Shown: one piece after another, positions 7,839 to 15,123 of the stretch
Numbering within the stretch: the stretch's first letter is position 1
Layout: each line of letters opens with the position of its first letter
NCBI GenBank assembly: GCA_018061375.1
Contig: JAGOUG010000008.1
Location: 1-22,693, forward strand
Reading direction: 5' to 3'
Length of the DNA: 22,693 bases
From: Candidatus Saccharimonadota bacterium
Lineage (GTDB): Bacteria; Patescibacteriota; Saccharimonadia; Saccharimonadales; UBA7683
Program-made: the position numbers and the translations under genes
The notes under the pieces: model-generated
The model's database searches: none
Told to the model about the DNA's origin: nothing
What the model saw: the letters and a program-made list of their open reading frames with translations, nothing else

Positions 7839-8213
7839 TTACAGATCGGCATGTTCGACTGCGGTGAGTCGCCAATACTGACCTGCTCGAATGGCCACGA
7901 CATCTTTTGATATATCTGCATACTCAATAAGATGCTGTTCCAGTGTGAACCTGCCCTGCTTAAGATCAAGATCACTCTCAATCTTGCCCATCCGAAGCCG
8001 CACATTTGTATCAGCAATTCGCTCATCCAAAATGTCGCCTCGCAGTGCGGGTTCAACTGTTTGGTTCCATACTTCAACTGAATACAGGTGAAGGTATGTT
8101 CCAAATCCACGTGTTACTACTACCCCACTTGCAAACTCTGCTCGAATCTCCGCCGGTATGGTTAACCGACGCTTATCGTCAAGCTTGCGTTGAAAGTAGT
8201 CTAATGTGGCCAT
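7839..8213 (-). CDS. mraZ: Transcriptional regulator MraZ
   Basis: MraZ is a DNA-binding AbrB-like double swapped-hairpin protein that regulates the dcw cluster by binding repeated TGGG sites. The 124-aa product shows two copies of the D-x-x-x-R half motif: LDDKRRLTIPAEIR near the N-terminus and LDLKQGRFTLEQHLIEYA in the second half, followed by DVVAIRAGQYWRL. It is the first gene of the cluster, and four matching boxes lie upstream at 8260-8307, which strongly supports autoregulation. The ATG at 8213 has no Shine-Dalgarno (ACAAAACCT before it). It starts downstream of a predicted leader of about 125 bases. Confidence 0.95.
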   Translation of the reverse strand: MATLDYFQRKLDDKRRLTIPAEIRAEFASGVVVTRGFGTYLHLYSVEVWNQTVEPALRGDILDERIADTNVRLRMGKIESDLDLKQGRFTLEQHLIEYADISKDVVAIRAGQYWRLTAVEHADL

Positions 8214-8259
8214 AGGTTTTGTTAATGTTTGTTTGTGGTGTGGTCTAGCTCTTTTTGGC

Positions 8260-8307
8260 TACCCACTTCTACCCACTAGACATAGTCTACTACCCACCGC
8301 TACCCAC
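8260..8307 (-). promoter_or_regulatory. MraZ operator: four GTGGGTA boxes
   Basis: On the minus strand the sequence GTGGGTA occurs four times (plus-strand TACCCAC at 8260, 8270, 8291 and 8301). The steps are 10, 21 and 10 bases, so all boxes lie on the same face of the helix as two pairs. This matches the known MraZ target, direct TGGG-containing repeats about 10 bp apart in the mra promoter region. The boxes lie 47-94 bases upstream of the mraZ start. Confidence 0.9.
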
Positions 8308-8347
8308 TGCAAGTACTTTTTACTATTTAATCTACGGAATTTGGCAG

Positions 8348-8377
8348 ATTATCATAATAAATGTGACTTTTCCACAA
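8348..8377 (-). promoter_or_regulatory. Probable promoter of the mraZ (dcw) operon
   Basis: On the minus strand TTGTGG (8372-8377) and GATAAT (8348-8353) are separated by 18 bases. The start of transcription would fall near 8341, upstream of the MraZ boxes, so bound MraZ would act downstream of the start site. The promoter begins 14 bases before the end of the flanking galU gene. Hexamer match is moderate. Confidence 0.45.
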
Positions 8378-8390
8378 TATAGTGGATAAC

Positions 8391-9194
8391 TTACGGGCTA
8401 CAGACAACGTTATTGGCCTCAAGCCAGCCCTCTAGACTTCCTCCGTCTAGATACCTGCCGCTCGCTGGTAACACTGCAATCGTTCCACCACTAGCTTTAT
8501 GTCGGTTAATAGGCTCTGTTATTACATACTCACCGTCAATAGTCTCATTTGAATACTGAATCACCCGCTCAAGTAGTTCTGAACTCATTACATATTTACT
8601 GACATTAATGAGGTTACTTGGTGCACTCCCCCGCTCAGGCTTCTCTACAATTGCATCAAAATGACCATCTTCTGATATTTTCAGGACACCGTAATTAGAT
8701 GTTCGAGATTCGTCAATTTCTACTCCAAGTAGTGCCGAATCAGTTCCGGCCGCTTCAATAAGTTTTTTAACCTCACTCTGTTCATCTTCATGATATATAA
8801 AGTCATCACCCATCAACACGACTACACCATCAGAACAATCGTAGGCTTGTGCAGCCATAGCAACCGGTATAGCAGTCCCGTACTTTTTATTATGTGGTTG
8901 TGTAACATAGTGGAAAGTTATGCCACGAGGCGGTGAAATGAGATCTATCTGATCTGACTTACCAGTTGAATGCAGGTAATCTTCGAGCATAATATTATGG
9001 CCATAGTAGGACTGTATCTGGTTTGATTGCTCGCCAACCACAAAAATTATCTCGGTGATACCCGCTTTAACGCAGTCCTCAACAACATAGTCAACAATTG
9101 GGCGGTTACCTATAGGCAACATACATTTTTCAATTGTTTTCGTAATCGGAAGTCGCCGTGTTCCCCACCCAGCAACGGGTATAATCGCTTTCAT
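8391..9194 (-). CDS. galU: UTP-glucose-1-phosphate uridylyltransferase-like nucleotidyltransferase
   Basis: This 267-aa sugar-phosphate nucleotidyltransferase probably makes UDP-glucose from UTP and glucose-1-phosphate. The N-terminus AGWGTRRLPITKTIEKCMLP holds the nucleotide-binding G-x-G-T-R loop and the conserved Lys. VVVLMGDDFIY carries a metal-binding Asp, NYGVLK and AIVEKPE are family blocks, and GRYLDGGSLEGWLEAN resembles the GalU C-terminal block. It is a little shorter than bacterial GalU (about 290-300 aa). The ATG at 9194 overlaps the upstream stop as ATGA, with GGAGAG 9 bases ahead. Substrate choice (glucose versus another sugar) cannot be fixed from sequence alone. Confidence 0.88.
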   Translation of the reverse strand: MKAIIPVAGWGTRRLPITKTIEKCMLPIGNRPIVDYVVEDCVKAGITEIIFVVGEQSNQIQSYYGHNIMLEDYLHSTGKSDQIDLISPPRGITFHYVTQPHNKKYGTAIPVAMAAQAYDCSDGVVVLMGDDFIYHEDEQSEVKKLIEAAGTDSALLGVEIDESRTSNYGVLKISEDGHFDAIVEKPERGSAPSNLINVSKYVMSSELLERVIQYSNETIDGEYVITEPINRHKASGGTIAVLPASGRYLDGGSLEGWLEANNVVCSP

Positions 9195-9835
9195 GATTCA
9201 AGCTCTCCAATGATTTCGTCGAATGTATTAATGTTTCTAATAGCACTCGGTACAGTAGGGATTGAATCTGACCGTGTGATGAGTATTCCACTTACCCCTG
9301 GCGGAATCGCCTCAAATGCCACAGGTTTATCATCAACCATAGTGATTGTTTCAGTTCGTACAATACCAGATGAGGTGTGTAGCTCAAACTGTGAACCACG
9401 TCGATACTGTGCCAGTAATACCGATTTTTCGGGTATATCACATACGATATGAGGGATCTGAATAACCCCCCCGAGCTCCATTTTAATCGACTGCCACAGA
9501 GGGTCACCATACGTAATAATGACACAGGGAATATCGAGTTTTTTAGCTTCAGCTAAAAAACTACGGGCATCAGGGTAAATACATTCAAGGTGATCATTCT
9601 GTTTAAATTTTGTACAAAACTCGTCAAGAACTTCTGGCCAGAGAGAGCCAACGGTTGTGAGGAGCGAAAATGAATGACCATGTAGCTCTGTGAGGTCTTT
9701 TTGCTCGGCAATTTTAGTATAGTCAAGCTTCATTTCTGTACAGACATTCTGAATTGCCTCCATGACAATTTCAACACTCGACAGAGTTCTATCAAGATCC
9801 AGCACCCAGCAGTGTTTAGTTGTGATATCAAGCAA
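9191..9835 (-). CDS. HAD-superfamily hydrolase
   Basis: This 214-aa HAD-fold phosphatase-like protein has motif I LDLDRTL (nucleophile D13, acid/base D15), motif II VIITYGD (T108) and motif IV MVDDKP (D168, D169). A helical cap is likely between about residues 20 and 90. The substrate is unknown; the operon with YvcK and GalU suggests a sugar phosphate or nucleotide. The start is a TTG at 9835. It is supported by GAGGA 6 bases upstream and an 8-base overlap with the end of yvcK; no ATG is available near the motif I strand. The stop overlaps the galU start. Confidence 0.82.
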   Translation of the reverse strand: MLDITTKHCWVLDLDRTLSSVEIVMEAIQNVCTEMKLDYTKIAEQKDLTELHGHSFSLLTTVGSLWPEVLDEFCTKFKQNDHLECIYPDARSFLAEAKKLDIPCVIITYGDPLWQSIKMELGGVIQIPHIVCDIPEKSVLLAQYRRGSQFELHTSSGIVRTETITMVDDKPVAFEAIPPGVSGILITRSDSIPTVPSAIRNINTFDEIIGELES

Positions 9836-10811
9836 AATATATCCTCATTATCTGGCGAGCAACAACATCTGAATCATGTCGGATAAGTGTGCGTTTAATA
9901 ATATCCTTCTTACTCGTTTGAAATATCTCGCCGATAAGGTTTGCTCCAACTGCTTCATAGTGCGCTGCACTGAATGCATCGTGGTCAAATTCAACACCAA
10001 ACTCTCCCTGCGAAGCGTAGGTTTTAAGCAGATCGGCACTCGGCTCTACGTTATTATATAAAACGTAATCTAAGCACTCACCACCCACAAACCGCTCTAT
10101 CTCATCTGCAAAGTCATGTACTTTAAATTTGTCTGTTTGACCAGGTTTGGTAACTAAGTTACTGACGAATATTTTACGTGCTTTTGATGTACGTATTGCT
10201 GTTGAAATTTCTGGAGTAATTAAAGCCGGCGCGAGACTGCCGTATAAGTTACCTGGGGCTATGACGATCATATTTGCCTCTTCAATTGCAGCCACAGCCT
10301 CAGGGTTAACCTCAGGATCTGGCTCAAGCCACAACTCAGGTTTTGATGATGCAAAGTCGGCATGTGCAATTTCATATTCACCAGTGCTGACACTACCACT
10401 TTTCGTTTTCATACATAACGTAACGTTGTTAAGAAGTACCGGCTCAACCTTACCAGTAATATTAAGGATCCTACTGGCCACCTCAACTCCCTCAGTAAAA
10501 CTGCCTGTCATCTTCTCGAGCGCAGCCATTAGGATATTACCAAATGCATGTCCCTCAAAAGTACCTTCTTCAAACCTATAGTTAAACAAGTCCCTCACCT
10601 GAGGTTCATTAGAAAGCGCAACCAAGCACTGCCTAACATCACCCGGTGGTAGTACTCCAAGCTCATCACGGAGTATCCCGGTTGAACCTCCGTCATCAGC
10701 CATATTAACGAGTGCTGTAATGTCGGTAACATAATTTTTCAGCGATTTTAGTAGCATAAAGCTTCCTGTCCCGCCACCAATAACAACTGCTTTTATTCCT
10801 GCGACTTCCAT
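9828..10811 (-). CDS. yvcK: YvcK/CofD-like putative gluconeogenesis factor
   Basis: This 327-aa protein has the family's glycine-rich loop GGGTGS (residues 12-17), NMADDGGSTGILRDELG (36-52) and PPGDVRQCLVALS (55-67), followed by GHAFGNILMAAL and IVIAPGNLYGSLAP. YvcK proteins of Firmicutes and Actinobacteria bind UDP-sugars and are needed for normal cell shape and growth on gluconeogenic carbon. Here the gene sits among sugar genes directly ahead of the dcw cluster. The ATG at 10811 shares a base with the upstream stop (TAATG), and GGAGAC lies 8 bases ahead. In many other bacteria yvcK is next to rapZ and whiA, which are not seen here. Confidence 0.92.
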   Translation of the reverse strand: MEVAGIKAVVIGGGTGSFMLLKSLKNYVTDITALVNMADDGGSTGILRDELGVLPPGDVRQCLVALSNEPQVRDLFNYRFEEGTFEGHAFGNILMAALEKMTGSFTEGVEVASRILNITGKVEPVLLNNVTLCMKTKSGSVSTGEYEIAHADFASSKPELWLEPDPEVNPEAVAAIEEANMIVIAPGNLYGSLAPALITPEISTAIRTSKARKIFVSNLVTKPGQTDKFKVHDFADEIERFVGGECLDYVLYNNVEPSADLLKTYASQGEFGVEFDHDAFSAAHYEAVGANLIGEIFQTSKKDIIKRTLIRHDSDVVARQIMRIYFA

Positions 10812-12085
10812 TATTTAGTCTCCGTGAATGAACGAATTAGCTTTGCGTACCAGAGCGCTGATGGGCGAATTTCGCGCTTCTGGGTGTTGTAGTTGACCGC
10901 CACAAGACCAAACCGTGGCCATAGGCCTTCCGCCCATTCAAAATTATCGAGCAAACTCCAGTGGATGTAGCCTATCATCTTCACCCCGTTACCAATCGCT
11001 CCATTCATAGATTTAACACTCTGTGCAATCCACCATTGTCTATACGTATCATGCTCGTCAGCGACGCCGCTTTCGGTAACGAGTATCGGAAGATTGTACG
11101 ATTTATAGAGACTAATGAGTAGCGGTTGTAGTTTATCTGGTTGTAAATCCCAGCCTAAATCACTCCGCTTGGTTTCAATATTATGTACCCTGGTTCCTAA
11201 CATTCTATTTGCAAAATAGAAGTTTAGTCCGAGAAAATCTTGGTACCTTTTTACACGATCAATAAAGTACTTATTGCTCACAGCATGAGCAAACCATGAG
11301 CTAAACTTACTTATTGCCGAATTATCTCCCGGATAAAAATATGCACAGTTATGCGCAATTCCAATCTGTGATTTAGGATACAACTTCTTAATACGTTTGT
11401 AGCTTTGCTTATGAGCTAAAGACAGATTCCGCAGTACACGATAGGACTTGAACAATGAAGATTCTTCTGGTGGCCAACGCCGCTCATGGTAGCTCATAGC
11501 GGTATACACTGTCGGCTCATTTATAGTTATAATATACTGAAAATCCATGCCCAGTTCAGACATAATATAATCAACGTAACGTACAAAATATTTCACGTTT
11601 TTACGCTTCAAAAAACCACCTTTTTTAGCAAACCAATCCGGGAACGACCAGTGCCAAAGTGTAAGAATTGGTGTAATCCCCTGCTTTTTTAGTTCAGTGA
11701 AGTACACCCTATAATGTTCTACGGCAGTCAAATCAAACTCACCTTCCGCAGGTTCAATTCGAGACCATTCAATACCCGATCGCAGTGCATTAAAGTGTAG
11801 CTTCTTTGCAATATCAAAATCTTTTTTATACAAATTATAATGGTCTGCAGCAGCCCCAGAGACGTAATTTGATGGCTTTGTCGCTTGATCTTGTATGTCC
11901 TGCCAGTTACTAAGATGTTTGTAGTTTTGTGCGGCATTTTTTGATTTCAACTGGGCAGTTTCTAGCTCCCAAACAGACCATTGATTATGATTACCACCCT
12001 CAACCTGGTGCGTAGAAACACTCGCGCCCCATAAAAAGTTCTTAGGAAATTTGAGTTTGATTTTTTTCTGTTTTTCCGTGTCCAT
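10811..12085 (-). CDS. Glycoside hydrolase family 1 (beta-glucosidase type)
   Basis: This 424-aa TIM-barrel glycosidase has the GH1 N-terminal signature FPKNFLWGASVSTHQVEG (residues 13-30), the acid/base Glu in ITINEP (E190), the nucleophile in VTESG (E338; commonly ITENG), and IHWSLLDNFEWAEGLWPRFG near the C-terminus. No signal peptide is visible, so it should act in the cytoplasm on imported beta-glycosides or oligosaccharides. A basic Lys-rich start (MDTEKQKKIKLKFPKNF) precedes the barrel. The stop overlaps the yvcK start. A possible -10 box TACAAT lies 9 bases before the ATG. The exact sugar is not predictable. Confidence 0.93.
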   Translation of the reverse strand: MDTEKQKKIKLKFPKNFLWGASVSTHQVEGGNHNQWSVWELETAQLKSKNAAQNYKHLSNWQDIQDQATKPSNYVSGAAADHYNLYKKDFDIAKKLHFNALRSGIEWSRIEPAEGEFDLTAVEHYRVYFTELKKQGITPILTLWHWSFPDWFAKKGGFLKRKNVKYFVRYVDYIMSELGMDFQYIITINEPTVYTAMSYHERRWPPEESSLFKSYRVLRNLSLAHKQSYKRIKKLYPKSQIGIAHNCAYFYPGDNSAISKFSSWFAHAVSNKYFIDRVKRYQDFLGLNFYFANRMLGTRVHNIETKRSDLGWDLQPDKLQPLLISLYKSYNLPILVTESGVADEHDTYRQWWIAQSVKSMNGAIGNGVKMIGYIHWSLLDNFEWAEGLWPRFGLVAVNYNTQKREIRPSALWYAKLIRSFTETK

Positions 12086-12094
12086 GTAACTCTT

Positions 12095-12100
12095 ATTGTA
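12095..12100 (-). promoter_or_regulatory. Possible -10 box of the GH1-yvcK-galU operon
   Basis: TACAAT on the minus strand ends 9 bases before the GH1 ATG, in the 33-base gap after the helicase gene. No good -35 box is seen at 16-18 bases. If used, the mRNA would start only about 2-3 bases before the start codon. Confidence 0.35.
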
Positions 12101-12118
12101 CTACAGAATCCGACTTCG

Positions 12119-13744
12119 TTATTTCAAGAGCGTACGGAGTTCAGTAATATCTGCCTCTGAAAGTACAATTTCTCGACTAGTAAGAAACTCAGCCAAGGCA
12201 GCGTCCTTCTCATCTGGAACACTCACTACACCCAGGTGTTCTCGAATCATAAGCAGTAGCTCATCACCGTAGCGTTCGACCATTTTTGGGCCAACCCCAC
12301 CAACGCCTGAAAGCTGAGCAGCGCTAACAGGCTTAATAGTTGCAAGCGAATCGAGAGTCTTATTACTCGCTATCATATACAGTGGGATACTCCGCTGCGC
12401 ACCTTCATGAGCTCGCCATGTTTTTAGTACTTCAAGTAACGATTCGTCAAAATTACTTTGTACCTCAGTTGATTCCGTAATCTCCTCTTCCGGGACCGTA
12501 TCTGCTAGCTCGCTAGACATCTGCCTAAGCTCTTCATCAAAGGTGAATATATCTGGGTGCATCTGTAGTGCGGTATTGTTGATACCTCGTAAATATATAC
12601 CATCCAGGCTCCTTACGCGAGAGAGTGCCACGTAACCCATTCCCGGTGTGAAGGCTCTACTGAGATCAATTTCAGCGCTATCAAGGCTCATACCCTGGCT
12701 TTTATGAATAGTAATAGCCCATGCCAACCGAAGCGGCAACTGTGTTACTCGGGCTCGTTCTTTACCGTCTTCCTCAAGAGCCCAACTATTTTTGGTAACT
12801 GAAAGTATACGTCCAGTTGATTGCAGTTCTACGAGCGGTGCGTCTTCCTTAAACCCAACTACCCTACCGCGAGAGCCGTTTACGTAGCCTTCTGAAAAGT
12901 TATTTGCCACGAACATAACTTCTGCGCCAACTTTCAGTTCAAGAATCTCAGGCGCAAGCACACTTTTGGAAAGTTGCTCTACCTTTGCTTGTACACCATA
13001 CGTTTCCATAACAAACGTCTTTGTCTCAGAATCAATATTACTCAGGTGATCACTGTTAATCTGTTCGACGTCTTGGTTATGAGAGTAAAGCCTGGTCACG
13101 GACTCAGATTCTGGAACTTCTGTACCAAGTCGCTCACTCAGCGCATCAAAATGAGCCTGATTGACATCGTTTGCGCGCATAGCCTCAAGTAGATCTAGAA
13201 GTGGGTCGCTTACCTGCCTATGCTGTTCGGTCAAATAACAAATTTTTGGATTAAGCTTCTTCCAGGCGTTAGAAAGGTGTGCAAAATCAATACTTGTAGC
13301 TCCCCTATCAATTGGCGGGAGTTGAAACAGATCTCCTGTTAAAATAACCTGCAGCCCACCAAACGGCTCTTCAGAAACTCTGAGAAGCCGACAAATCTGA
13401 TCTATCATATCAAGTCGCTTACCGTGGAGCATTGAGACTTCGTCAATAATCAGCGTATCGAGGTTGTTATAACGTTTTAAAAGCCTGGCATTCTCCTTCA
13501 GCCACTTGTGATCTTGCTCGGTAATTGAATCCCTAATCCCAAGACCTGCCCAGCTGTGAATCGTTGTTCCCCCAATATGTGTTGCCGCAATACCCGTACT
13601 CGCCGTAATTGCTATACGTTTTTTTGCTTTTTTGGCCCGTGCAATAAATTCATTTAGAACATACGTCTTACCACTACCAGGTGCACCGGTTAAAAAAACC
13701 GATGAGCCACCTAACATTACCCTCAGTGCCTGTGATTGCTTCAT
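12119..13744 (-). CDS. Pif1/RecD-like SF1B DNA helicase with C-terminal HRDC domain
   Basis: This 541-aa helicase has Walker A GAPGSGKT (residues 20-27), motif Ia TASTGIAATHIGG, Walker B IIDEVSM (D101, E102), motif III GDLFQLPP (137-144), motif IV TEQHRQ, and the C-terminal block AITIHKSQGMSLDSAEIDLS, then YVALSRVRS. These are Pif1/RecD2 motifs for 5'-3' unwinding. Residues about 435-505 form an HRDC domain: IPLYMIASNKTLDSLATIKP, then LSGVGGVGPKMVERYG. That domain is usual in RecQ and RNase D. The start at 13744 is chosen because a TGCTATACT extended -10 ends 7 bases before it. The frame could extend 26 codons upstream, but those residues overlap the promoter and look non-coding. Confidence 0.92.
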   Translation of the reverse strand: MKQSQALRVMLGGSSVFLTGAPGSGKTYVLNEFIARAKKAKKRIAITASTGIAATHIGGTTIHSWAGLGIRDSITEQDHKWLKENARLLKRYNNLDTLIIDEVSMLHGKRLDMIDQICRLLRVSEEPFGGLQVILTGDLFQLPPIDRGATSIDFAHLSNAWKKLNPKICYLTEQHRQVSDPLLDLLEAMRANDVNQAHFDALSERLGTEVPESESVTRLYSHNQDVEQINSDHLSNIDSETKTFVMETYGVQAKVEQLSKSVLAPEILELKVGAEVMFVANNFSEGYVNGSRGRVVGFKEDAPLVELQSTGRILSVTKNSWALEEDGKERARVTQLPLRLAWAITIHKSQGMSLDSAEIDLSRAFTPGMGYVALSRVRSLDGIYLRGINNTALQMHPDIFTFDEELRQMSSELADTVPEEEITESTEVQSNFDESLLEVLKTWRAHEGAQRSIPLYMIASNKTLDSLATIKPVSAAQLSGVGGVGPKMVERYGDELLLMIREHLGVVSVPDEKDAALAEFLTSREIVLSEADITELRTLLK

Positions 13745-13751
13745 TCCTTCC

Positions 13752-13760
13752 AGTATAGCA
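13752..13760 (-). promoter_or_regulatory. Extended -10 promoter of the helicase gene
   Basis: TGCTATACT on the minus strand is a TGn-type extended -10 box. Its end lies 7 bases before the ATG at 13744, so transcription would begin at or beside the start codon. The GGAAGGA between them is too close to the ATG to serve as a Shine-Dalgarno. Confidence 0.55.
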
Positions 13761-13812
13761 GTTAGAATGATCCAATCGAGGTAATTACCCGTTCTGTCAT
13801 GATAGTAAATTA

Positions 13813-13838
13813 AACGCCTCACTACGTGATGAGGCGTT
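13813..13838 (-). terminator. Intrinsic terminator after rnhA
   Basis: AACGCCTCA (13813-13821) and TGAGGCGTT (13830-13838) form a perfect 9-bp, GC-rich stem with an 8-base loop, 9 bases after the RNase H stop. On the mRNA strand the stem is followed by TAATTTACT, a weak U-rich tail. It closes the chorismate mutase-rnhA unit before the helicase promoter. Confidence 0.75.
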
Positions 13839-13847
13839 CATCATCTG

Positions 13848-14264
13848 TTATTTTGTGAGTTTTTTTATACGAGCTTCGTTTGCCCAGTAATCTGCAAGTT
13901 CATTGCCATCATTACCAACATGAGCACGCACCCAGGTCAGCTTTGCCTGAGATTTTCTGTATAGCGGACAAACTTCTTGCACAATATCGAGATTTTTAAT
14001 GCCACCTTTTTTCTGCCATCCATTCGCCTCCCAATTAAGAGACCATTCGGTTATAACCTTGATCCAAAATTCACTATCGGTGAATATTTCACACGGCTCA
14101 CCACCAGCATGCTCCAGCGCAGCAATCAGTGCCTTCCCCTCTTCGCGGATGTTTGTAGATTCTGCGTCATGACCAAGTCGAACAGGTTCACTATTCTGAA
14201 TTACTGCGTAGCCACCGGGGCCTGGGTTTGGACTGCAACTACCGTCTGTAAAATATGTGTTCAC
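13848..14264 (-). CDS. rnhA: Ribonuclease HI
   Basis: This enzyme cleaves the RNA strand of RNA-DNA hybrids. The 138-aa product has the catalytic set: D7 in TYFTDGSC, a Glu in NIREEGKALIAAL (E41 or E42), D63 in IFTDSEFW, and D125 in NELADYWANEA. The flanking His (H115) is in RAHVGNDG. PNPGPGGYAVI after the first strand is typical. The basic-protrusion helix region (NWEANGWQKKGGIKN) is present. The start is a GTG at 14264 with AAGGAG 9 bases ahead. It is the last gene before the terminator at 13813-13838. Confidence 0.95.
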   Translation of the reverse strand: MNTYFTDGSCSPNPGPGGYAVIQNSEPVRLGHDAESTNIREEGKALIAALEHAGGEPCEIFTDSEFWIKVITEWSLNWEANGWQKKGGIKNLDIVQEVCPLYRKSQAKLTWVRAHVGNDGNELADYWANEARIKKLTK

Positions 14265-14297
14265 TGTTTATTTCTCCTTGTTACCCAATACTATACA

Positions 14298-14792
14298 CTA
14301 TTTATCGGGCCGATCTGGTCGTTCAGTCTTGATTTGAATTACACCAGGGTCGTATACAAGCGCATGTGAATCCCAAAAACCTTCACTCGTCTTCATTTTG
14401 CCTTCAGAATCCGGTGAAGTTGGCACCAATGCACCACACCATGCGCTCCAGACGAGGTACCCGTAGTCTTTTTGGAATAATACAACAGAAACTATTGATG
14501 TATCTTCGAGCCGACGGTTCTTTACAAAGCGCGAATACGAATCTCGTTGTTTCCGCTTCGCGAAAACTATCTCATCAGTATCCGATGTTTTAACACAGCT
14601 TGTCTGGCCGACGACTCTGCCTAGATTACACTCAATGCCAACATTTGGACCAGAGACATTACTTCGCTCAATTACCTCTTTCACTAGCGAAAGCAATCCA
14701 GGATTCTCTAATATATGGAGCTTGATGTTGGTAGTTTCAATGTCGGTAAATACATTACAGCCATTTTTTGAGGTACCAAGTAGCTCTGGCAT
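14298..14792 (-). CDS. Conserved-looking protein of unknown function (164 aa)
   Basis: No named family could be assigned. The protein is soluble, without a signal peptide or membrane segment. Its C-terminal half carries a dense polar/aromatic pattern: DEIVFAKRKQRDSYSRFVKN, then VSVVLFQKDYGYLVWSAWCG, then PTSPDSEGK and FWDSHALVYD. This regular beta-strand pattern with invariant-looking Arg, Ser and His residues recalls small nuclease or toxin-like domains, but that is a guess. The ATG at 14792 shares a base with the stop of the chorismate-mutase-like gene (TAATG), so the two are translationally coupled. A frame extending 20 codons upstream overlaps that gene and is not favoured. Confidence 0.7.
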   Translation of the reverse strand: MPELLGTSKNGCNVFTDIETTNIKLHILENPGLLSLVKEVIERSNVSGPNVGIECNLGRVVGQTSCVKTSDTDEIVFAKRKQRDSYSRFVKNRRLEDTSIVSVVLFQKDYGYLVWSAWCGALVPTSPDSEGKMKTSEGFWDSHALVYDPGVIQIKTERPDRPDK

Positions 14793-15088
14793 TATTTGTT
14801 CCGTAAAACAGCATTCTGCTGACGCTGAGAAGATTCGTGAATCGCATCCCACACCTCCACAACAAGTGCAGGATCCAGCCCCTCTTCTTTGGCGATTTCT
14901 TGCAGCTGATCAACAAGTACCGCAAACCGTTCTGGTTGATACGCTGTTTGACCGGTCTTATTTTTTATATCAGTGACGAGCTCTACTAACCTGCTCCGCT
15001 GTTTCAGAAGCATTACAAGCTCCCTGTCAACACTATCAATCAACTCTCGAACATCATCTAGCTTCTGGGTGGTATCGTCTGAATTCAT
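14792..15088 (-). CDS. AroQ-type chorismate mutase-like domain protein
   Basis: The 98-aa all-helical protein matches the AroQ chorismate mutase fold: LDDVRELIDSVDRELVMLL (helix 1, with the conserved Arg), KQRSRLVELVTDIKNKTG (Arg and Lys of the active site), YQPERFAVLVDQL (Arg/Glu region), and LDPALVVEVWDAIHESSQRQ (C-terminal helix with Gln). Most active-site positions of the family appear filled, so it may convert chorismate to prephenate. No other shikimate-pathway gene is in the window, so a different role cannot be excluded. A TGATAAAAT promoter ends 6 bases before the ATG. The stop overlaps the next start. Confidence 0.8.
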   Translation of the reverse strand: MNSDDTTQKLDDVRELIDSVDRELVMLLKQRSRLVELVTDIKNKTGQTAYQPERFAVLVDQLQEIAKEEGLDPALVVEVWDAIHESSQRQQNAVLRNK

Positions 15089-15094
15089 TGTTCG

Positions 15095-15103
15095 ATTTTA
15101 TCA
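15095..15103 (-). promoter_or_regulatory. Extended -10 promoter, leaderless type
   Basis: TGATAAAAT on the minus strand ends 6 bases before the ATG at 15088, so transcription should start at the A of the start codon. It lies in a 35-base gap. There is no convincing -35 box, as is common with TGn extended -10 promoters. Confidence 0.6.
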
Positions 15104-15123
15104 TAAAACGTAAGGTGCAATAC

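Noticed and set aside
7814..8110. A 98-codon minus-strand frame overlapping mraZ
   Set aside because: It is an out-of-frame shadow of mraZ, whose motifs are intact in the other frame.
8371..8385. Small TCCAC/GTGGA hairpin after galU as a terminator
   Set aside because: The stem is only 5 bp with no U tract, and it overlaps the putative -35 box of mraZ.
8368..8389. Two inverted DnaA-box-like nonamers (TTTTCCACA and AGTGGATAA, each one mismatch from consensus)
   Set aside because: Only two imperfect boxes, no AT-rich unwinding region and no dnaA or dnaN nearby; they overlap the mraZ promoter and the end of galU. A replication origin is not supported.
13745..13822. A 26-codon N-terminal extension of the helicase
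   Set aside because: The extra residues have no helicase pattern and overlap the extended -10 box and the flank of the rnhA terminator.
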